This document shows, piece by piece, positions 1 to 12,717 of a stretch of 64,000 nt of DNA. Origin of the DNA: Blasia pusilla (lineage: Eukaryota > Marchantiophyta > Marchantiopsida > Blasiales); contig CM114273.1 of assembly GCA_050084515.1 (NCBI GenBank), positions 5,890,001-5,954,000 of the forward strand, read 5' to 3'. The translations under genes were made by a program, and so were the position numbers. The notes beneath the pieces are model-generated. The model was not told the DNA's origin and searched no databases. It was given only the letters and a program-made list of their open reading frames with translations. The first letter of the stretch is position 1; the number at the start of each line of letters is the position of its first letter.

Positions 1-557
1 TTAGCTACACTGCTTGGCGTTCCAAAATTTAGGGTTGACTTAGTGGAAATGTATGTACTTCGCGTTGCTCATTAATTGGTGGACAACTAACTGGAAGCAC
101 CTAAGTAACCACTACATTTCCGAAACTTTGTGGAAACCTACACGTTACTGGGGGTTCAACAATTACATCAGGACGTTAGGATCCTGGATATTTCTCCTTT
201 CTTGGATGTGCTACAATGGCGCATGCTGTGGACGGCTTCCTGGCAGAATCCACAAATGGGAGCCATTGGCGGCAGTGGTGGGTAAGCTACTGGAGTTGTC
301 TGACAAATTCAACAATATTGCTGACAGGAATTAGATAGATCCTTGAACTCTGGACTAGTACTCCAAACTTTAAGATCAAGGGTTGAGTTATCGGAAGTCG
401 TCAGAATCTTTACCGCACTTTTCGACCAGATGCGATAATTATCACGCCTGCATCATCTTTTACTTTCCTTATCCTGCTCCCAACACCTATCGTGGTCGGA
501 GTTATGTTCTGCTGTTCCGCGTTGTAGCCTCTAGGGTTGAGATGGTGGGGACGCTTT
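1..557. other. 3' flank of the exchanger gene, no gene seen
   Basis: This lies immediately downstream of the stop codon of the minus-strand exchanger gene, so part of it should be that gene's 3' untranslated region. Short open frames exist on both strands but none carries a motif I recognise, and none has flanking splice signals that extend it. I see no clear AATAAA on the minus strand close to the stop. Confidence 0.4.
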
Positions 558-3500
558 TCATCGCCACAGGAAAACGTAATCGAGGACTGCTACAAGTGCA
601 ATCAGCAGAGGGTACATAGCGATTCCAATAAATGACATCCACAGAGGGAAAGTAACTCGCACTGACGCCATGATTCCGATCACCATGATGGCAATCAGCA
701 CTACGAGCACCTCGGAGGAGAAGTCCCATGTCAAACCTCTGAAGTAGACTATGGCCAAGAAGATCCCGAGACACAACGTGTTGTTCATTGTCACTCCCCC
801 GTAAATCTGTGATCACGGACATTGCTGAATTTTAGCGCTTGCTACACGCATCAAAACTGAGTTGCGACTGCACCTATTGAGAAAAAAACTGTACTGAGCT
901 GACGCAGCTACCGAATTTAGAGAGTTTGCTGATGGAGGAAGGGGTAGAACCGAGACCTGAGAATAGGTCATTGAAATATTCTTCTTCTTCTTCTTCAATG
1001 CGAAGAGGAGGGACGAGATTGATTCACTGGCAGTGGTCGCAATGGATGTCGCCACGAAGGAGATGAAGAAGGGGGAAATTCCAGTAACTTTGGAGAAATT
1101 TCCAATGGAGTCGACCATAGGATCTGCAACGACTCCTGCGAGAAGAGTACCTGCAATCAAGTAAAGTACGGCATACAAGATAGTCTGCCCTTTCGTCGGT
1201 TTAGTCGACTCTTCCTCTTCGTCGTCATCATCGTCTTGTCCTTCTGTTAAGGCACTCAGATCCAACTGCGCCCTCTGTCAGGAGCAACGACCGACAATTC
1301 CCAGGCGTAAGTTCAAACGCTCGACTAAGTACTAGGACGACCAAGATTCAATTGCAGTTTCGACAGAGGTCCACGCACAAACACAAGTTGCCTCAGTGGT
1401 GGAGCGACCAAGATTCAGGAGGGTATGAGCCACCAACGTACGAACATACACGAACACGTAAGACGCAACGGACATGTGAAACATTTGAAGTTCGTCACTA
1501 GACTTTGCAGTGTACCTGGTGTTGGTCATGTAAGAAGACATGTGGTCCATTAGCTTCATCGCCGTTGCTTTGTGCTGGGTGTCGTAGTCTTTTCTTCACA
1601 TTCAACTCACACAGCCATCTCACTACACCGTCTCCGAACTCCTTTTTGGACATCGCACCGTCGCCACTGAGGTCCAATTCTCGCATCCACTCTTTCACGA
1701 CGTCATCGTCAGGAACTTTTCCCTCATGCGTGATAGCTAGACCAAGAATCAATCCCTTCAGCTCCGCAAGCTGCAATTTCCCATCTTCGTTCGTGTCAAA
1801 TAACACCACCAACCTGTGCGAAATTTCGACAACGTTAGAAGATCATGATCTTATCGATCCACTTTCCTTTCGAGTGAGAGGGAGCGGAATTGCGAATCTG
1901 ATCATATCATTGAATACATTCAGCATAAAGCCCACAAAAGAGCCCATGGTAAGACTTGTAACCCATTGAGCAGGTGAATCGAGAGTATTGTAACTCGCAA
2001 TAAAAAGATGTAATCTTCTTTTCATACATAAAGGTGTCAAAAATAGTCTCGCGTCAACTAAAAATGCACCCACTCAGACTGGCAAGCAGTCACCAGAAAT
2101 TATCCTATCGCATCGCAGACAGCCAAGAAGAAATCGTGCATACTTGTTGAGAGCGTCTATGTTGGGAGACCCATTCTCCAGCAGCAGATTTCCCAAATCT
2201 TTCTCGCGGGAAAACGCAGACAGTCGATGAAGTACATGGGACCGTTGCACCTTCTTTCTCGCACTAAAAATCCGACGCTCCTGAATCCATGGAAAAGTGA
2301 CCTGCCCAAAGTAACAGAAGCGGATGAAGATTGGCTCTGACTACACTAATTCACCATTACAGTTGAGTACACAAACAAGCACCACGCTGCAGGATAGTGA
2401 TAGCCGAACTGACACAGGGAGCAAGACAGCACCGTTCCCTTTCCTGACGAAATTCATGACGAAGTATGTCGGCTCTTCTTTCCGGCCATACAAATTGAGG
2501 CACGTTGGAATCTAGCACGAGCATCTGTACTGGCATCACTACGACTCTTATTTTCGGCCCTATAAATTGAGACACATTAGAATCTGGCACCAGCACCTGT
2601 ACTGACATCACTACGATAATCTGAAACGACATACATTGCCCCAAAATTCCCGTCTTTCCAATGGCTGCATGAAGATCGCTACAGCTGATATTCAGCTAGC
2701 ACTACGACATTTAATGCTGGTATAGAAGTACATGTTACCTGGTATGCGCAGTAGGATGCAAGCCCAAAGAAGGACAAAATACCAGCCGCTAGCACGGCAA
2801 TATGGCCGGTTTCCTTCGACCACCCCAAGACTCGTGGAGACTGTGCGACCAAGTAGGGCAACAGAGTTACCATCATGATCCATGAAGACACCCGTGTCTG
2901 CTGATCCGTGGTGACTCCAGTCTCTAAAAGCTCAGCAAGAAGAAAACGATCAGACGACACCAGACAAAAACGCATGCGCCAGGCTGCGCATCGACTTATC
3001 AAGTGATTTCATCACAACAGCCCACATGGACAGATCGCAGTGAAACCTCGAAAGACCTGACACAACGACTACGGAATCGCATGTTCCACACAACAGTAGG
3101 CATTGTGGTTAAGCTTGGCGGAGGCCTGCTGAATCTTAGGAAAGCGAGACGTTACCTGTAAGACTCCATCCCTTCGTAAGTGTCCTATCAATTGCGCGTT
3201 TACCTCCGTAAGGCGAGGGTTCTAAATTACAGCGTCCCACTATCAAAGAGCTTCCCCAAAGGAGCGTAAGTAACATGACATTCGATCCGGCAAGCAGTCC
3301 CATTCCGACTAGTATTTCCGAATTTACTTCTTCCGCACTTCCTGACAAACCCGAAACTGCATCACATCCAAACGGCAACCACCCAAATCAATCAACACAC
3401 ACGCAGGAATTATGTGCCAATGTACCACCCGCTCAGCTGCTCCCATGCATCAACTACTCTACAGCAACTTCTTATAACCTCCCAGCTTCTGGTTGGTCTG

Positions 3501-4612
3501 GGTCCCCGAAGAGCGCCGACCTCCATCTCCAACAGAACGGACAGGCAGATGACGCCAGTGAGTCATAGCACACAGGAGAAACAACTAATCTGCAGAAAGT
3601 CCCCCGTTTTCTGCAGATAAGATGCCCACCGGCTGTACTACGCCATGCCCACCTCAACTCCAGCGGATCCAACGAGTTAACCAGACCACAAGGCAATAAA
3701 ACTCTTCGTCGTGAGATATGGCATCATCTCTCTTGGAAAGACCGGGACTTGAGATTTACACATCGCTCGACTTCACATACGTGTAAAATTGAAAACCTCC
3801 AATCGCTTTTCACCAGAGCTTTCGTTACTAGTATGATCAGCTTCCTGGTCAGTGGGAGGCTTCTCACGGCTCATCGGACTAAGACTAGAGCCACATTGTC
3901 GACAGCAGTGAACCTGGAATGTGAACTATCGGAAAGTTTGCACGAGGTCAAGTTTCATCGACGGTCGGGAAAACCCCAAGCGCGCACAGGTAAGGCCACA
4001 AATGTGAAAAGTACAGAAATGAAACCCCGGTTTCCACTTTCTCTGGTGACGCACTTCTATGCATGAACTCGCACACAACCAATTTCCTGCAATAAAAGGA
4101 AGATCGATGAGCTACTCACCGACAATAAGAAGAGCATCTGGAAAGGCTCCAAGGATTGGAAGCAGCAAGCCTCCAATCAGACCCGGGTTTAACACCGTCA
4201 GCAACAGCTCGCTTCCCTCGGACAGAAATTGCGCGGCTTTGAGCATCAAGAATCCGTACACCAGTAACAAAAACAGGTTGCCTCCTACCGACTCCGAGCA
4301 TGGGAAGATGCCATATTTCTCTTCGCAAAGCTTCAAAGTTGTGCTCGGACGGAACGGAGCGAATGTCTGCAGCCTCTTGATCGGATCCCATCCCGAGTAC
4401 TTCCCCGGAGTCCCCGGAGTCCCCGGAGCCGCCACAGACCTCAGCAACAGCTCTGGCCCCGTGACCACATCTCCCTCAGATTGAACGACATCGGATAGCC
4501 TGATGGACGAAGTGCGCGCAGAGCATGCGACAATCAACCCCAGAAGCAAACAGACAGTAGCAAAACTCCTCACTGAGCCACCTTTCAACGTAAACATCTT
4601 TAAAGTCTCCAT
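558..4612 (-). CDS. NCL: NCL-type Na+/Ca2+ exchanger-like protein with two EF-hands (one-base frame disruption)
   Basis: Seven exons with GT-AG introns: 4120-4612, 3156-3356, 2739-2923, 2144-2301, 1516-1813, 957-1272 and 558-806. The total is 1900 nt, one more than 633 codons. The product (~632 aa) starts with a hydrophobic leader (residues ~19-35). A first cation-exchanger membrane repeat follows, including AFPDALLIVVSGLSGS and the helix GMGLLAGSNVMLLTLLWG. Two canonical EF-hand loops come next: DTNEDGKLQLAE (~352-363) and DLSGDGAMSKKE (~393-404). An acidic stretch (TEGQDDDDDEEEE) precedes the second exchanger repeat (FISFVATSIATTASES; GGVTMNN; the last helix ends LDYVFLWR). This architecture matches plant NCL proteins such as Arabidopsis NCL, membrane antiporter-like proteins tied to Na+/Ca2+ balance and salt response. 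The ATG is followed by a signal-like helix, and a METLKMF alternative start exists five codons in. The frame breaks in an A4 run in exon 5 (1590-1593), so the gene is either damaged or carries an assembly error. Confidence 0.88.
1590..1593 (-). other. Apparent +1 frameshift in exon 5 of the exchanger gene
   Basis: On the minus strand the exon reads through both EF-hands in one frame to ...ELNVKK. Beyond an AAAA run, the family-like sequence (HKATAMKLMDHMSSYMTNTR) continues in a different frame and joins the next exon in frame. The summed exon length is one base over a multiple of three, which locates a single extra base here. A 25-nt intron could formally restore the frame but is far too short to be credible. 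Confidence 0.75.
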
Positions 4613-5660
4613 TGCAATTTAAACTCGCAGAACCCCTCTCTCTCTCTCTCTCTCTCTCTCTGTGCCCCTCACTCTCACTCGCTCACTCCTCCCTCCCCCA
4701 TTCGACCCTCCCTTCGTCCCTCAAATGCACAGCCCAAGGCTTTGACAGTCCCAGATCTCCCGCTGCATTAGGAGAGGACTAGCGTAGCCTAGCACGCGTG
4801 AACGCTTTGAACCCTCGACTCCAATTTCCAAAAGGCACCCAGCTCCAGAGTCCAAACAAATGAACCGGCACCGCTACCAGCCTACAACCACGCAACTGCC
4901 ACACCCTTCATTCCACCCCATCCACCCAAACAAATCTACCGGATCAATCACTGTATGTTCCGTACCACGACCTCGCTCCAACGAATAATAATACAAAAGC
5001 GAGCATCCAAAGCAGGACACACGGAGAAGCACGCAGTGTCGGTGGACTCGAGGGTGAACTATGGCTCCCGAGCAACCCTCATCACCGTAATTACGTTTTC
5101 TCTCTTTTGCCCCCGGGGCATCGAGCGATCTCACCAGCGACTGCTGCTGCTGTTGCGAGCGAGGGTTACTGCGATCGCTGCGTCGCATCTATTCGTTCAG
5201 ACGCGAAGGGAGCTGCTGTGCTGAGTGCTGGCTCGCAGGGTAAGTGCCACGCGCCTTCTTGCAACGCGTAGTCGATCTATCGGCGCAGTGACCGGCGTGA
5301 AGTAAACGGGAAGAGTTACTTCCCGCCCGGCAACTCCTCGCGCCTGTGTCCAATAATAGACCGACCAACCGTTGTCAAGCCACGCTATCCGCTTCTCATA
5401 AACGAGCCAGCTGCCGCTGCCGCTGGCGACGGGAGACGCGTACGAGAGGGCGTCTCATATGGCGGGACGTAATGTAGTTCAACTGTACAGCTTGTATTAG
5501 GGCGTGTCACTAGCTGGAATCATGCCTTGGAGCCCTTTTCTTTAGTGAAGTAGATTTTAATAGAAATTGGGATGGAAAACCCATAGGGATACAAAGGAGG
5601 TGGGGCATAGAGAAAGAAAAAAACCCATGGGCCAAAACATAGAATGGGGCCTCCATCCCC
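4613..5660. promoter_or_regulatory. 5' flank and presumed promoter or leader of the exchanger gene
   Basis: This sequence sits upstream of the exchanger ATG. It holds a (CT)n tract, pyrimidine-rich leader-like sequence, and a GC-richer stretch around 5100-5450 with CTG/CAG-rich repeats. No clear TATA box is visible near the start. The role as promoter is inferred from position only. Confidence 0.35.
4636..4661. repeat. (CT)13 microsatellite in the exchanger 5' leader
   Basis: An uninterrupted CT dinucleotide run lies 24 bases upstream of the ATG; on the coding strand it reads (AG)n. Purine-rich leaders of this kind are common in plant 5' UTRs. Its length is likely polymorphic. Confidence 0.9.
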
Positions 5661-6065
5661 TTAGCGACCAAAATCATAACCAGCAGAGACAATATCAACA
5701 ACACCTATAGAACTATGGCTACTACTAAGTGGGTCTCTAGCATCAGCATCTCCAACCACCTGAGTTCGCCGCAAAAGTCCATTTTCCTGGGCATGCTGCA
5801 AAGCTATGGAGACCCGTTGCCTACAATAAAGTATCGTACTGACTAAGGACAACCCATTTCTCGACTGGAGATGATGGGAGCAATCCGTAAGGAACGAGTC
5901 AAACCTCTCCCCCGTAGCCCCGTACATCTCAATGGCTAGGGGGATAAATGGATGTCCGTCATGAAGTTGACTATAAATGTGGGTCTTCTTTACTGCCGCT
6001 TCTTGTAGCAATCTCCCTTGTGCCACCACTTGGGCCCGCACCGCCTCCCGCGTCGGATCCGTCAT
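5661..6065 (-). pseudogene. LINE-like retroelement C-terminal remnant
   Basis: A 134-residue open frame starts at an ATG. The segment HPFIPLAIEMYGATGERFDS followed by TILYCRQRVSIALQHAQ resembles the short domain that follows the reverse transcriptase in many plant non-LTR retroelements (pattern: FVPLA-E--G, then RQR-S-ALQ-AQ). I recognise it from memory of those proteins, not from a search. The rest of the element, including the reverse transcriptase, is absent upstream, so this is a truncated remnant. It could instead be an exapted small ORF, but no splice or neighbour evidence supports that. Confidence 0.45.
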
Positions 6066-7229
6066 TACCTTTTCCTTCGATAATATCCTAACACGCTTGG
6101 ATTAAGAGCCATGCCATATTCAATCATAGGCCTTAGAAAGATCCACAATTTTTATGTAGTTTGGTGCTTAGTTCTCTTCTTTGCCCATGAAAGTAAACGC
6201 CGATCCATTTATATTTGTGCAAGTAATTTGGTGCCTATGCATTGGGTCATACGTTGGGGAAAATTCTTTTCATGGACATATGTGGTTTTACATATGAAAT
6301 TTCAACAGGTCTGCCGCCCTATGCAAGGGGGGAATTAGTTATTAAATTCGTGTGAGCGACACGTGGATAGGTTAGATGATGAGAAAAAAAATGGGAGTGT
6401 ATGTAAGCACCCTAGTGTGTGGCCCTTTCTCCACCCCTTCTCAATGAGACACTTGTTGCGTAATGTACGCATAAGACAAATATTGAAAATTATTTCTAAA
6501 AATATTTATAAAGTGTTAGAAATACAAAAAAAAATAAAATTAGAATCAATTGTAGCGTGGGATGCGTGAGAGCACACTCATTTTAAAAGGGTATAGTGGC
6601 AAATCTCATTATTATATTAGGGGTCGTAACAATGTAATAGCATGGTCCCTTCTTTTTCAACACTAGTGAGATGTCTTGGCTATGTAAAAAAAGAAGTAAT
6701 CCTCTCTTGGAGGGGGTAGAAGGAGGGACACACGGCTTGTAATTTCTGCATGGTCTTCGTCAAACACCACCCTTCTTCCCCCTCATTCTAACAGAGGGGC
6801 TAGAAAAGGACAGAGGTGTCCACACGGAGAACAAAGGAGGAATGTAGGGGGGAAGAAGAAGAGGCTTTCGTCCCTTCACTTCAATGGGGGCTTCCTTCTT
6901 CACTTCTAGAACGAAGCCAAGAGGAGAAAGAGACCTCCATACCTTCACTAATTTACTCCAGAGTGATGACACCAAGATGAGAAGTTCTAAATATACACAA
7001 AGCTACAAAAGTCATCAAATGCAAACACATGACGGGTGACGACGCCTGAATAACTACGAAAATAGCTACCTCGCTCATAAAGAAACAACGTACATTGTGG
7101 ACGTTATCGCAAAAATATTCTCAACACTCAAAACTTTTGATAATTTTCTTATCTTAATTGGGGACTATGATTTTGTGTGAGTACGTTGCTATCAAAACAC
7201 TCCCATGAATAGATCGTTCCTCTAGATTT
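6066..7229. other. AT-rich repetitive intergenic DNA
   Basis: No gene is visible. Around 6358-6395 there is a short stretch (CACGTGGATAGGTTAGA, then an A-rich run) that recurs at about 44175 and 44747, where it is part of a tandem duplication. This marks a dispersed repeat family. Confidence 0.4.
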
Positions 7230-7445
7230 TATCGTACGCATACACATTGCTACATAATCCACATCGTTAGTCATGTCTACACCACACAACACCGATCTTC
7301 CCAACGTTGTGCGGTCTCAATATACATGCATGAGCTCATTTTTGTATATGTGTGGATTAATGCATGTTGTTGGGAAGATCAAGGTTCTGTGGAGTGGATG
7401 TGAGCAGCAATGTGGATTGTGTAGTGATTTGTACGCGCACGACAC
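7230..7445. repeat. Fold-back (inverted) copy of a dispersed repeat
   Basis: The left arm (about 7230-7315) contains CTACACCACACAACACCG then ATCTTCCCAAC. The right arm (about 7365-7445) is the degenerate reverse complement of the same sequence. The middle also matches, in reverse, the sequence ATCCACACATGTACAAAAATC seen at 12190. The same family occurs in direct orientation at 12103-12230 and 12718-12850, so this locus is a head-to-head pair of one small repeat, able to form a long imperfect hairpin. Confidence 0.6.
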
Positions 7446-10400
7446 TAACCGTTATGACCTCAAACATGGAGAGAACTCCTGAACACCTAGTCAAAGTTCC
7501 AAGCCAAGTTGCAATCTCCTTGGCGCCCAACTCTTGTGGGACTTGAGCTCTTTGGAAGTCTCGCTTGACGTTTGCTCTGCTAGGGCGCAACCCCCATCAT
7601 TTTAGATTCCCATCAAGGCTCGTGTTTTGATTTTGCAACTCATGTCTCATATGTGAGACTTCGACACATTTTCATCCTAATGTGAGGTTGTGAGCCCACT
7701 AGAGTTATGATCTTCCGCAGTGGACAAGGTTGCACACATACATGTTTGTCCGGTGTCCGATGGCCCGCACTTGGGCCCGCCTTGCCTACAATGTAAATCC
7801 GAGCACGGATTGCCAACACCCGAGCCCACTGACCCGCCGTTGGTTCTTGCCACCCATTTTCTAGCCCGCGCTGGCCGGCATCGAGGCTCTACGCAGCCTA
7901 TATGTGGGCTCGACGGAAGCTCTACGAGGGCTTGAAGCCCGCACGTCCATTCGGTTCATGCTCTTCACTCTTAATCCAAGCCGGCACTTGTTACCGTGTC
8001 TTGAGTCCGTGCAAGCAACATGGGTACCAAAAAACCCAAGAGGTGGACCAGTTTGGCATGTCCATCCCATAGATGGACAAGTCCCTTTTCATGCAACCTT
8101 GGCCTTGGAACGCATTTGGTTATGAGGGTCACAATATATTATGTGACCTATGTTTCTGATAGATAAAAAAAACTTTGTAGTACGGTAAGTAAGGTTGTGG
8201 TTTTGTAGTTTCTCTCTCATGTGTTTGCATACAACTTCAACTTAACTAATATTCCTACTTAATTAAAAGTTTTATTGTAAGCATTTGAGAGGTTTACAAT
8301 AATAAGTAAAATTTCCATTTGTCACCTTGAAACTTGGAAAGGAATCCTCATAAGGTTGGAAATTCAAAAGTAGAAATCAACCCTCATAAATTGTAACCTT
8401 GTGGACTAGACAATCCATTCATATCTTAGTATATTCCAAAGTGAACAAATAAATTAAAGTGTGTATGGTTCAATATACTTACTCATTGGTAAGAGTAAAA
8501 GGAAAATAGCCCAATAGAGTGATATGCTTAACTTTTCAGGAGTCTTGAGTTCTCGTAGATTCTCTATAAATATAGGTGGAAGTTTGTAAAGTTTGATGTA
8601 ACGGTTTCTTTCTCTATTTTTTTACATAAATAACTATCCTCTAAAATCTACCCATAACTTACAAGATTAGGGCCCAATTCTAGTTCAGCAGTAGGGCTAC
8701 TCTCTTCTTTATAACGATGGAGAACCATAGCAAAAAAATATGAGCAGGCTTGTAGATTCACATTGTATTAGTTGAATATTTTGAAACTAAACTGAGTAGA
8801 ATTTGACATTGTTAAAATTAGGATGGGTCACCATAACCCACCTTTAAGGGGACCAAGGCTTGGACAGGTTTTTCTAGTCCGATGGTTTTTTCATTGAGTA
8901 CACGGAATTATATTTGAGGTTTCCGAATTCTATTTGGTACTTTCCCTAAAAAGTTTCAAGGTGTCCATTTTTTTTTCTTATGTTTCCAAGTTGGTCTTTT
9001 TCTCTCCCCGTTTTACTCACAAACTTAACTGTCCACGGACCACTACCAATGTGTAACAACCTATTCATGCCTCCGTTTACTCGTAAATTCTTTGGCTAAG
9101 TGCTCTTCTTGTACATCGACGTTCTAGTTGCTAGAAACCTCCCTTGGCTCTTGTTGTTTTTCAAACAATCTTGTTGGTCTCCCCTCAAACATTTGAAGGA
9201 CGTTAAACAATTTACATCCTACAAGTGAGACGCCCTAATGCTATTGAATATACTTTCCACCGGCCACCTATTCCTACAAGCCTTTCCCTTGACGATCACT
9301 TTGTGGGTCCCTACTATCTTACTAGAAAAAAGAACTTTCAACTTTCTGCAAACGAAGAAAAAAACTTGAAAACCGGCTTCAGACGTAGCGATCTCGCACG
9401 GGTACGTGGCACGGTTAGCAGTTTGGATAAGCATGACCGGATTCGCCAGTAGGCAATCATGCGCTCCGCATGATTGCCGCGTCACTTCCATCGTCCCTAC
9501 GTGGCATCGAAACTATAGCATAGGCTCGGTCCGATTCAATCCTTCCAGCCTCCAGTAGTAAGCGCCCGCGTGCGCAAAAGCCCTGGACCATCTGAGTCAT
9601 CAGACCCTCATTGCAATTGCCCGGGGTCCCTAGATTCCCTACGATTGGAAAAAAACCTACGAATCCAACGGCCACTGCAACCACTGTCGTTGTCAGAGCA
9701 TGGTTGCTTACTTCACGCTTATTAGTAGTGTGCTTTGTATTTTTTTTTACTTTGATAGTAATGTGTTAAGCCTAATCGTGGTAAATCCTCACGGACAGTC
9801 AAAGGCTGTGTCACACTGTGAAGCCATTCATTTGGCGGTTTCCTTGTGACTGTGGGTGGATTTCCATTCCTCCGGTCAACGGCTGTCCCAAGAGTGACAA
9901 GCTTATTTAGGGACTACATGAAATCTGTGCGAGACACGTGGATGCTACTTTCTAGATGCAATCCATCGTGACACGTGTTAAGTAGAATACGCGGAGAAGC
10001 GGAGAAAATATAGACAGCAGTGTTGTACGATTGTGTACGATTTTTTTAAAAATCAAAGAAAATAGTTAAGAGAAATTATTTATGATTTTCAATTTTTTTA
10101 TTAAATATTATAATTAAAAAGTTAAAATTTGGAAAGAGGAAATCCAAGATTCCCACATGTCCTGCATGCACACTCGCGGTAAGCTTGGCACATCTATACT
10201 ATTATTTGAGGAGGCGCTTTGAAATGGAGACACCTTCTCCTTCCGACACGTGGTTATTTGCGTTTCAAAAATTATGCCATGTGGCCTTGTTAAAAAAATT
10301 ATTAATTAATCACCTTATTAATTCCACGTTATTTGAATGTTCCAAACGTGTCGCCACTCTCCTTTAGAATTTACTAACCAGGAGGGCCGAGCCGCCAAAT

Positions 10401-12102
10401 GTACAAAGCAAAGGTATTAAACTGATTTCACTTTTAGGAATGGACGCATTTTCGGATGGTTTCATTTTGGCCGCGGCATGCAGATAGTGAGCGCGTTTTT
10501 TGGTTGACTAAGCGTGTTTGCAACCAATATCATTACCTCTAATTGCTGACTAAGCAAGTTTACATCTCAAGTATTTAAACTCATTTTTTCTCACATGTTT
10601 CCTTACACTCTCCGCATGCTGCAAAACAGGGGAGTCACATGCTTCAAGCCAGAGCAAAAGCCAGGGAGAGCAAGCACACAACAAATTGAGGGTGAAGATT
10701 TATGGACTTTACTGAATTTAGTTCCAACTTGCAAAGCTTCTTGAATTCCAAGATTTATTTTTCTCGCTCAAGAGTAAATTAGCTGATCTATCCAACTCTT
10801 CATCTACTGCTACAATAAGCTTGCATGTATCATTGTTGCACAACCAAAATCGTGACTATTCTCTACTTTCTGTGCTCCTCAAAGGGAACTTCTAAGGTTT
10901 TTCTGTTGTCACCATACATGCAGAACTTTTCTACCTCAAGAGCGGCCAAACCTTCATCATATCCTATAGTAAGTCTCATCCTATATTCAGATACTTTTGC
11001 TTTCAGTTCCTCCTAAACGTCAATCACGTAAGTTATCTGTGCATGCAGAAACATAAATAAACATTAGATACAAGGAGTTGCATTACTGTAATTGGAATGA
11101 ATGTCTTCAAATATAAGTACCCATCTTGGTCCTTGACACCAACTTCCATTTGTGTTGTCATGCAGATACAACAGGTCAGTACTCAAAATGATCAGAAGTA
11201 CAGCAAGGAAATCATGATGTCAAATTCATCAAAAAAATATTACGGAGTCAAGTCCCCAGATGTAACACCATAGTATATTGGGCCAGCAAGTCCAAAATAC
11301 AATGGACGAGCGAGCAAAGTGCCATGATACACACCCTCAAGTCTAAGACAAATGAGCTGCCAAAGCGTCTCCAAAACGATCCCAAACTCCGGAGTAACAC
11401 CGATCAAAGTGGCAGGACGTATGATTCCAATTCCAAAACATGGAGGAAAGACAACCGGAATTTTACAAATACCTTGGCCCTCAGGAATCTCCAGTAGCAC
11501 TCCAAGATGGAACAGTACACTCTATTGGCAAATCAAGTCCGTCAAGCCCCTCAAAAGTCTTCACGACAAGACTTGGAGATACAACTCCAGAGTCTCTCCG
11601 TTCAAACAGTTCTAGCTCATATCTTAAATCTCTGGATCTTTCCACAAGCTCACACTCAGAGTACATCCCCTCCCCTTTAGAACCCCCAGGCTTTGAAAGG
11701 GGCATTGCTCCACCTCTCGAGCCAGCAAGGACTAAAAGAAAGAGATCGAAGGCGCTTACATTTGACTATTAAGCTTCTCTGTAATACAAATTTGACTTGA
11801 TATAATACAAGTGTTGGATTAGTCAAGGATCCTAGATTATGTGAGGATTCTACAAAAACTATATGAAGTGTATGACATGTTCCAAGATCCATATCTATCA
11901 TGCCTTCTTTCTACGCGTGTTTTTACAAGTAAGATGAGATATGCCTCCAATCTGAGGCGGCTCCATGTGCCTTCCCAAAATCTGTTACAAAGGAAATAGG
12001 CTGTTTCCCCAAACATTCCCTCTGCCTTGAAGTCCGAACTATTGAATCGGCCTCCTCAATCACATTCTCTCCATACTCTCAGATCTGGAAAAGGCTGTCG
12101 TT
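7446..12102. other. Intergenic, AT-rich, no recognisable gene
   Basis: Open frames are short and lack recognisable motifs. A pair of overlapping plus-strand frames at 11352-11615 and 11440-11772 is rich in Ser and Pro and may be an old decayed coding remnant; I could not assign it. One perfect short hairpin is present at 9452-9478. Confidence 0.35.
9452..9478. repeat. Perfect 12-bp hairpin with 3-nt loop
   Basis: GGCAATCATGCG, loop CTC, then the exact reverse complement CGCATGATTGCC. It is not followed by a T-run and is far from any recognised gene. It could be a relic of a transposon terminus or a recombination footprint. Confidence 0.85.
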
Positions 12103-12230
12103 CGCATATATATCGCTACACAACATACATCGCTGGTCACATCTACACCACACAACACTGATCTTCCCAACATATGGGTCGATCCACACATGTACAAAAA
12201 TCAACTCATACATATACATGGAGGTCACAT
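12103..12230 (+). repeat. Dispersed repeat copy abutting the left gypsy LTR
   Basis: About 125 bases that recur with moderate divergence at 12718-12850, on the other side of the left LTR, and in fold-back form at 7230-7445. Shared landmarks are ACATCTACACCACACAACAC, GGGTCGATCCACACATGTAC and ATACATATACATGGAG. Confidence 0.65.
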
Positions 12231-12716
12231 AACAAAAATAAAGAGTTGTAAAAACGGCACACCCGACCTAAAACTCCACTCCTCAATCTACATCGGCATC
12301 TCGAGCCTCGTCCACCCTGTGCTATCAAGGAATCCGGACGCTAGCACCCTAGTCCTATCTGACACACATACAAGGGAGGTGCTCCAACGGCCCAACATGA
12401 GAAAGATGGCTTAGGAAAGCCACCTTCCTCTCTTATATAGGGTTGGGAAGAGCCAAAAGGCTCTTTCCCTAAAAATAGCCCTCCCCTTGGTAACTGGCGC
12501 AAGACAGGTTACCGTGGGGGCGGGTGACCTGGTCAACAAGTCATCCGGCTGTGAAAGACGTCAACATGAAAGTTGTCAGAAACAACGTTCTTGACACAAT
12601 GGACCTATCCTCAACCTCATTCGACACCGTGGGACAAAGTTACACTCAAGATAGTCCGATGGCTCCTACGCCCTATCCACGATAGATCTCGGCATATCGG
12701 CTACTTAGATGTGATA
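12230..12716 (-). repeat. Left LTR (3' LTR) of gypsy element 1
   Basis: About 487 bases that match 19925-20407 with roughly 20 differences by eye, in the same orientation. A TATA-like box on the minus strand (TATATAAG, 12432-12439) lies in both copies. The termini are degenerate compared with the right LTR, so the exact ends are uncertain by a few bases. Confidence 0.8.
12432..12439 (-). promoter_or_regulatory. TATA-like box in the left LTR
   Basis: TATATAAG on the minus strand, conserved at the matching position of the right LTR (20126-20133). This is the expected core promoter for LTR transcription, inferred from motif and position. Confidence 0.55.
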
Positions 12717-12717
12717 A

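Noticed and set aside
1576-1600. Possible 25-base intron restoring the exchanger frame
   Set aside because: It has GT and AG ends and would fix the frame, but 25 bases is well below workable plant intron length; a one-base indel is simpler.
11240-11772. Overlapping Ser/Pro-rich frames in two phases
   Set aside because: Could be a decayed gene, but I could not find motifs or splice sites to assign it.
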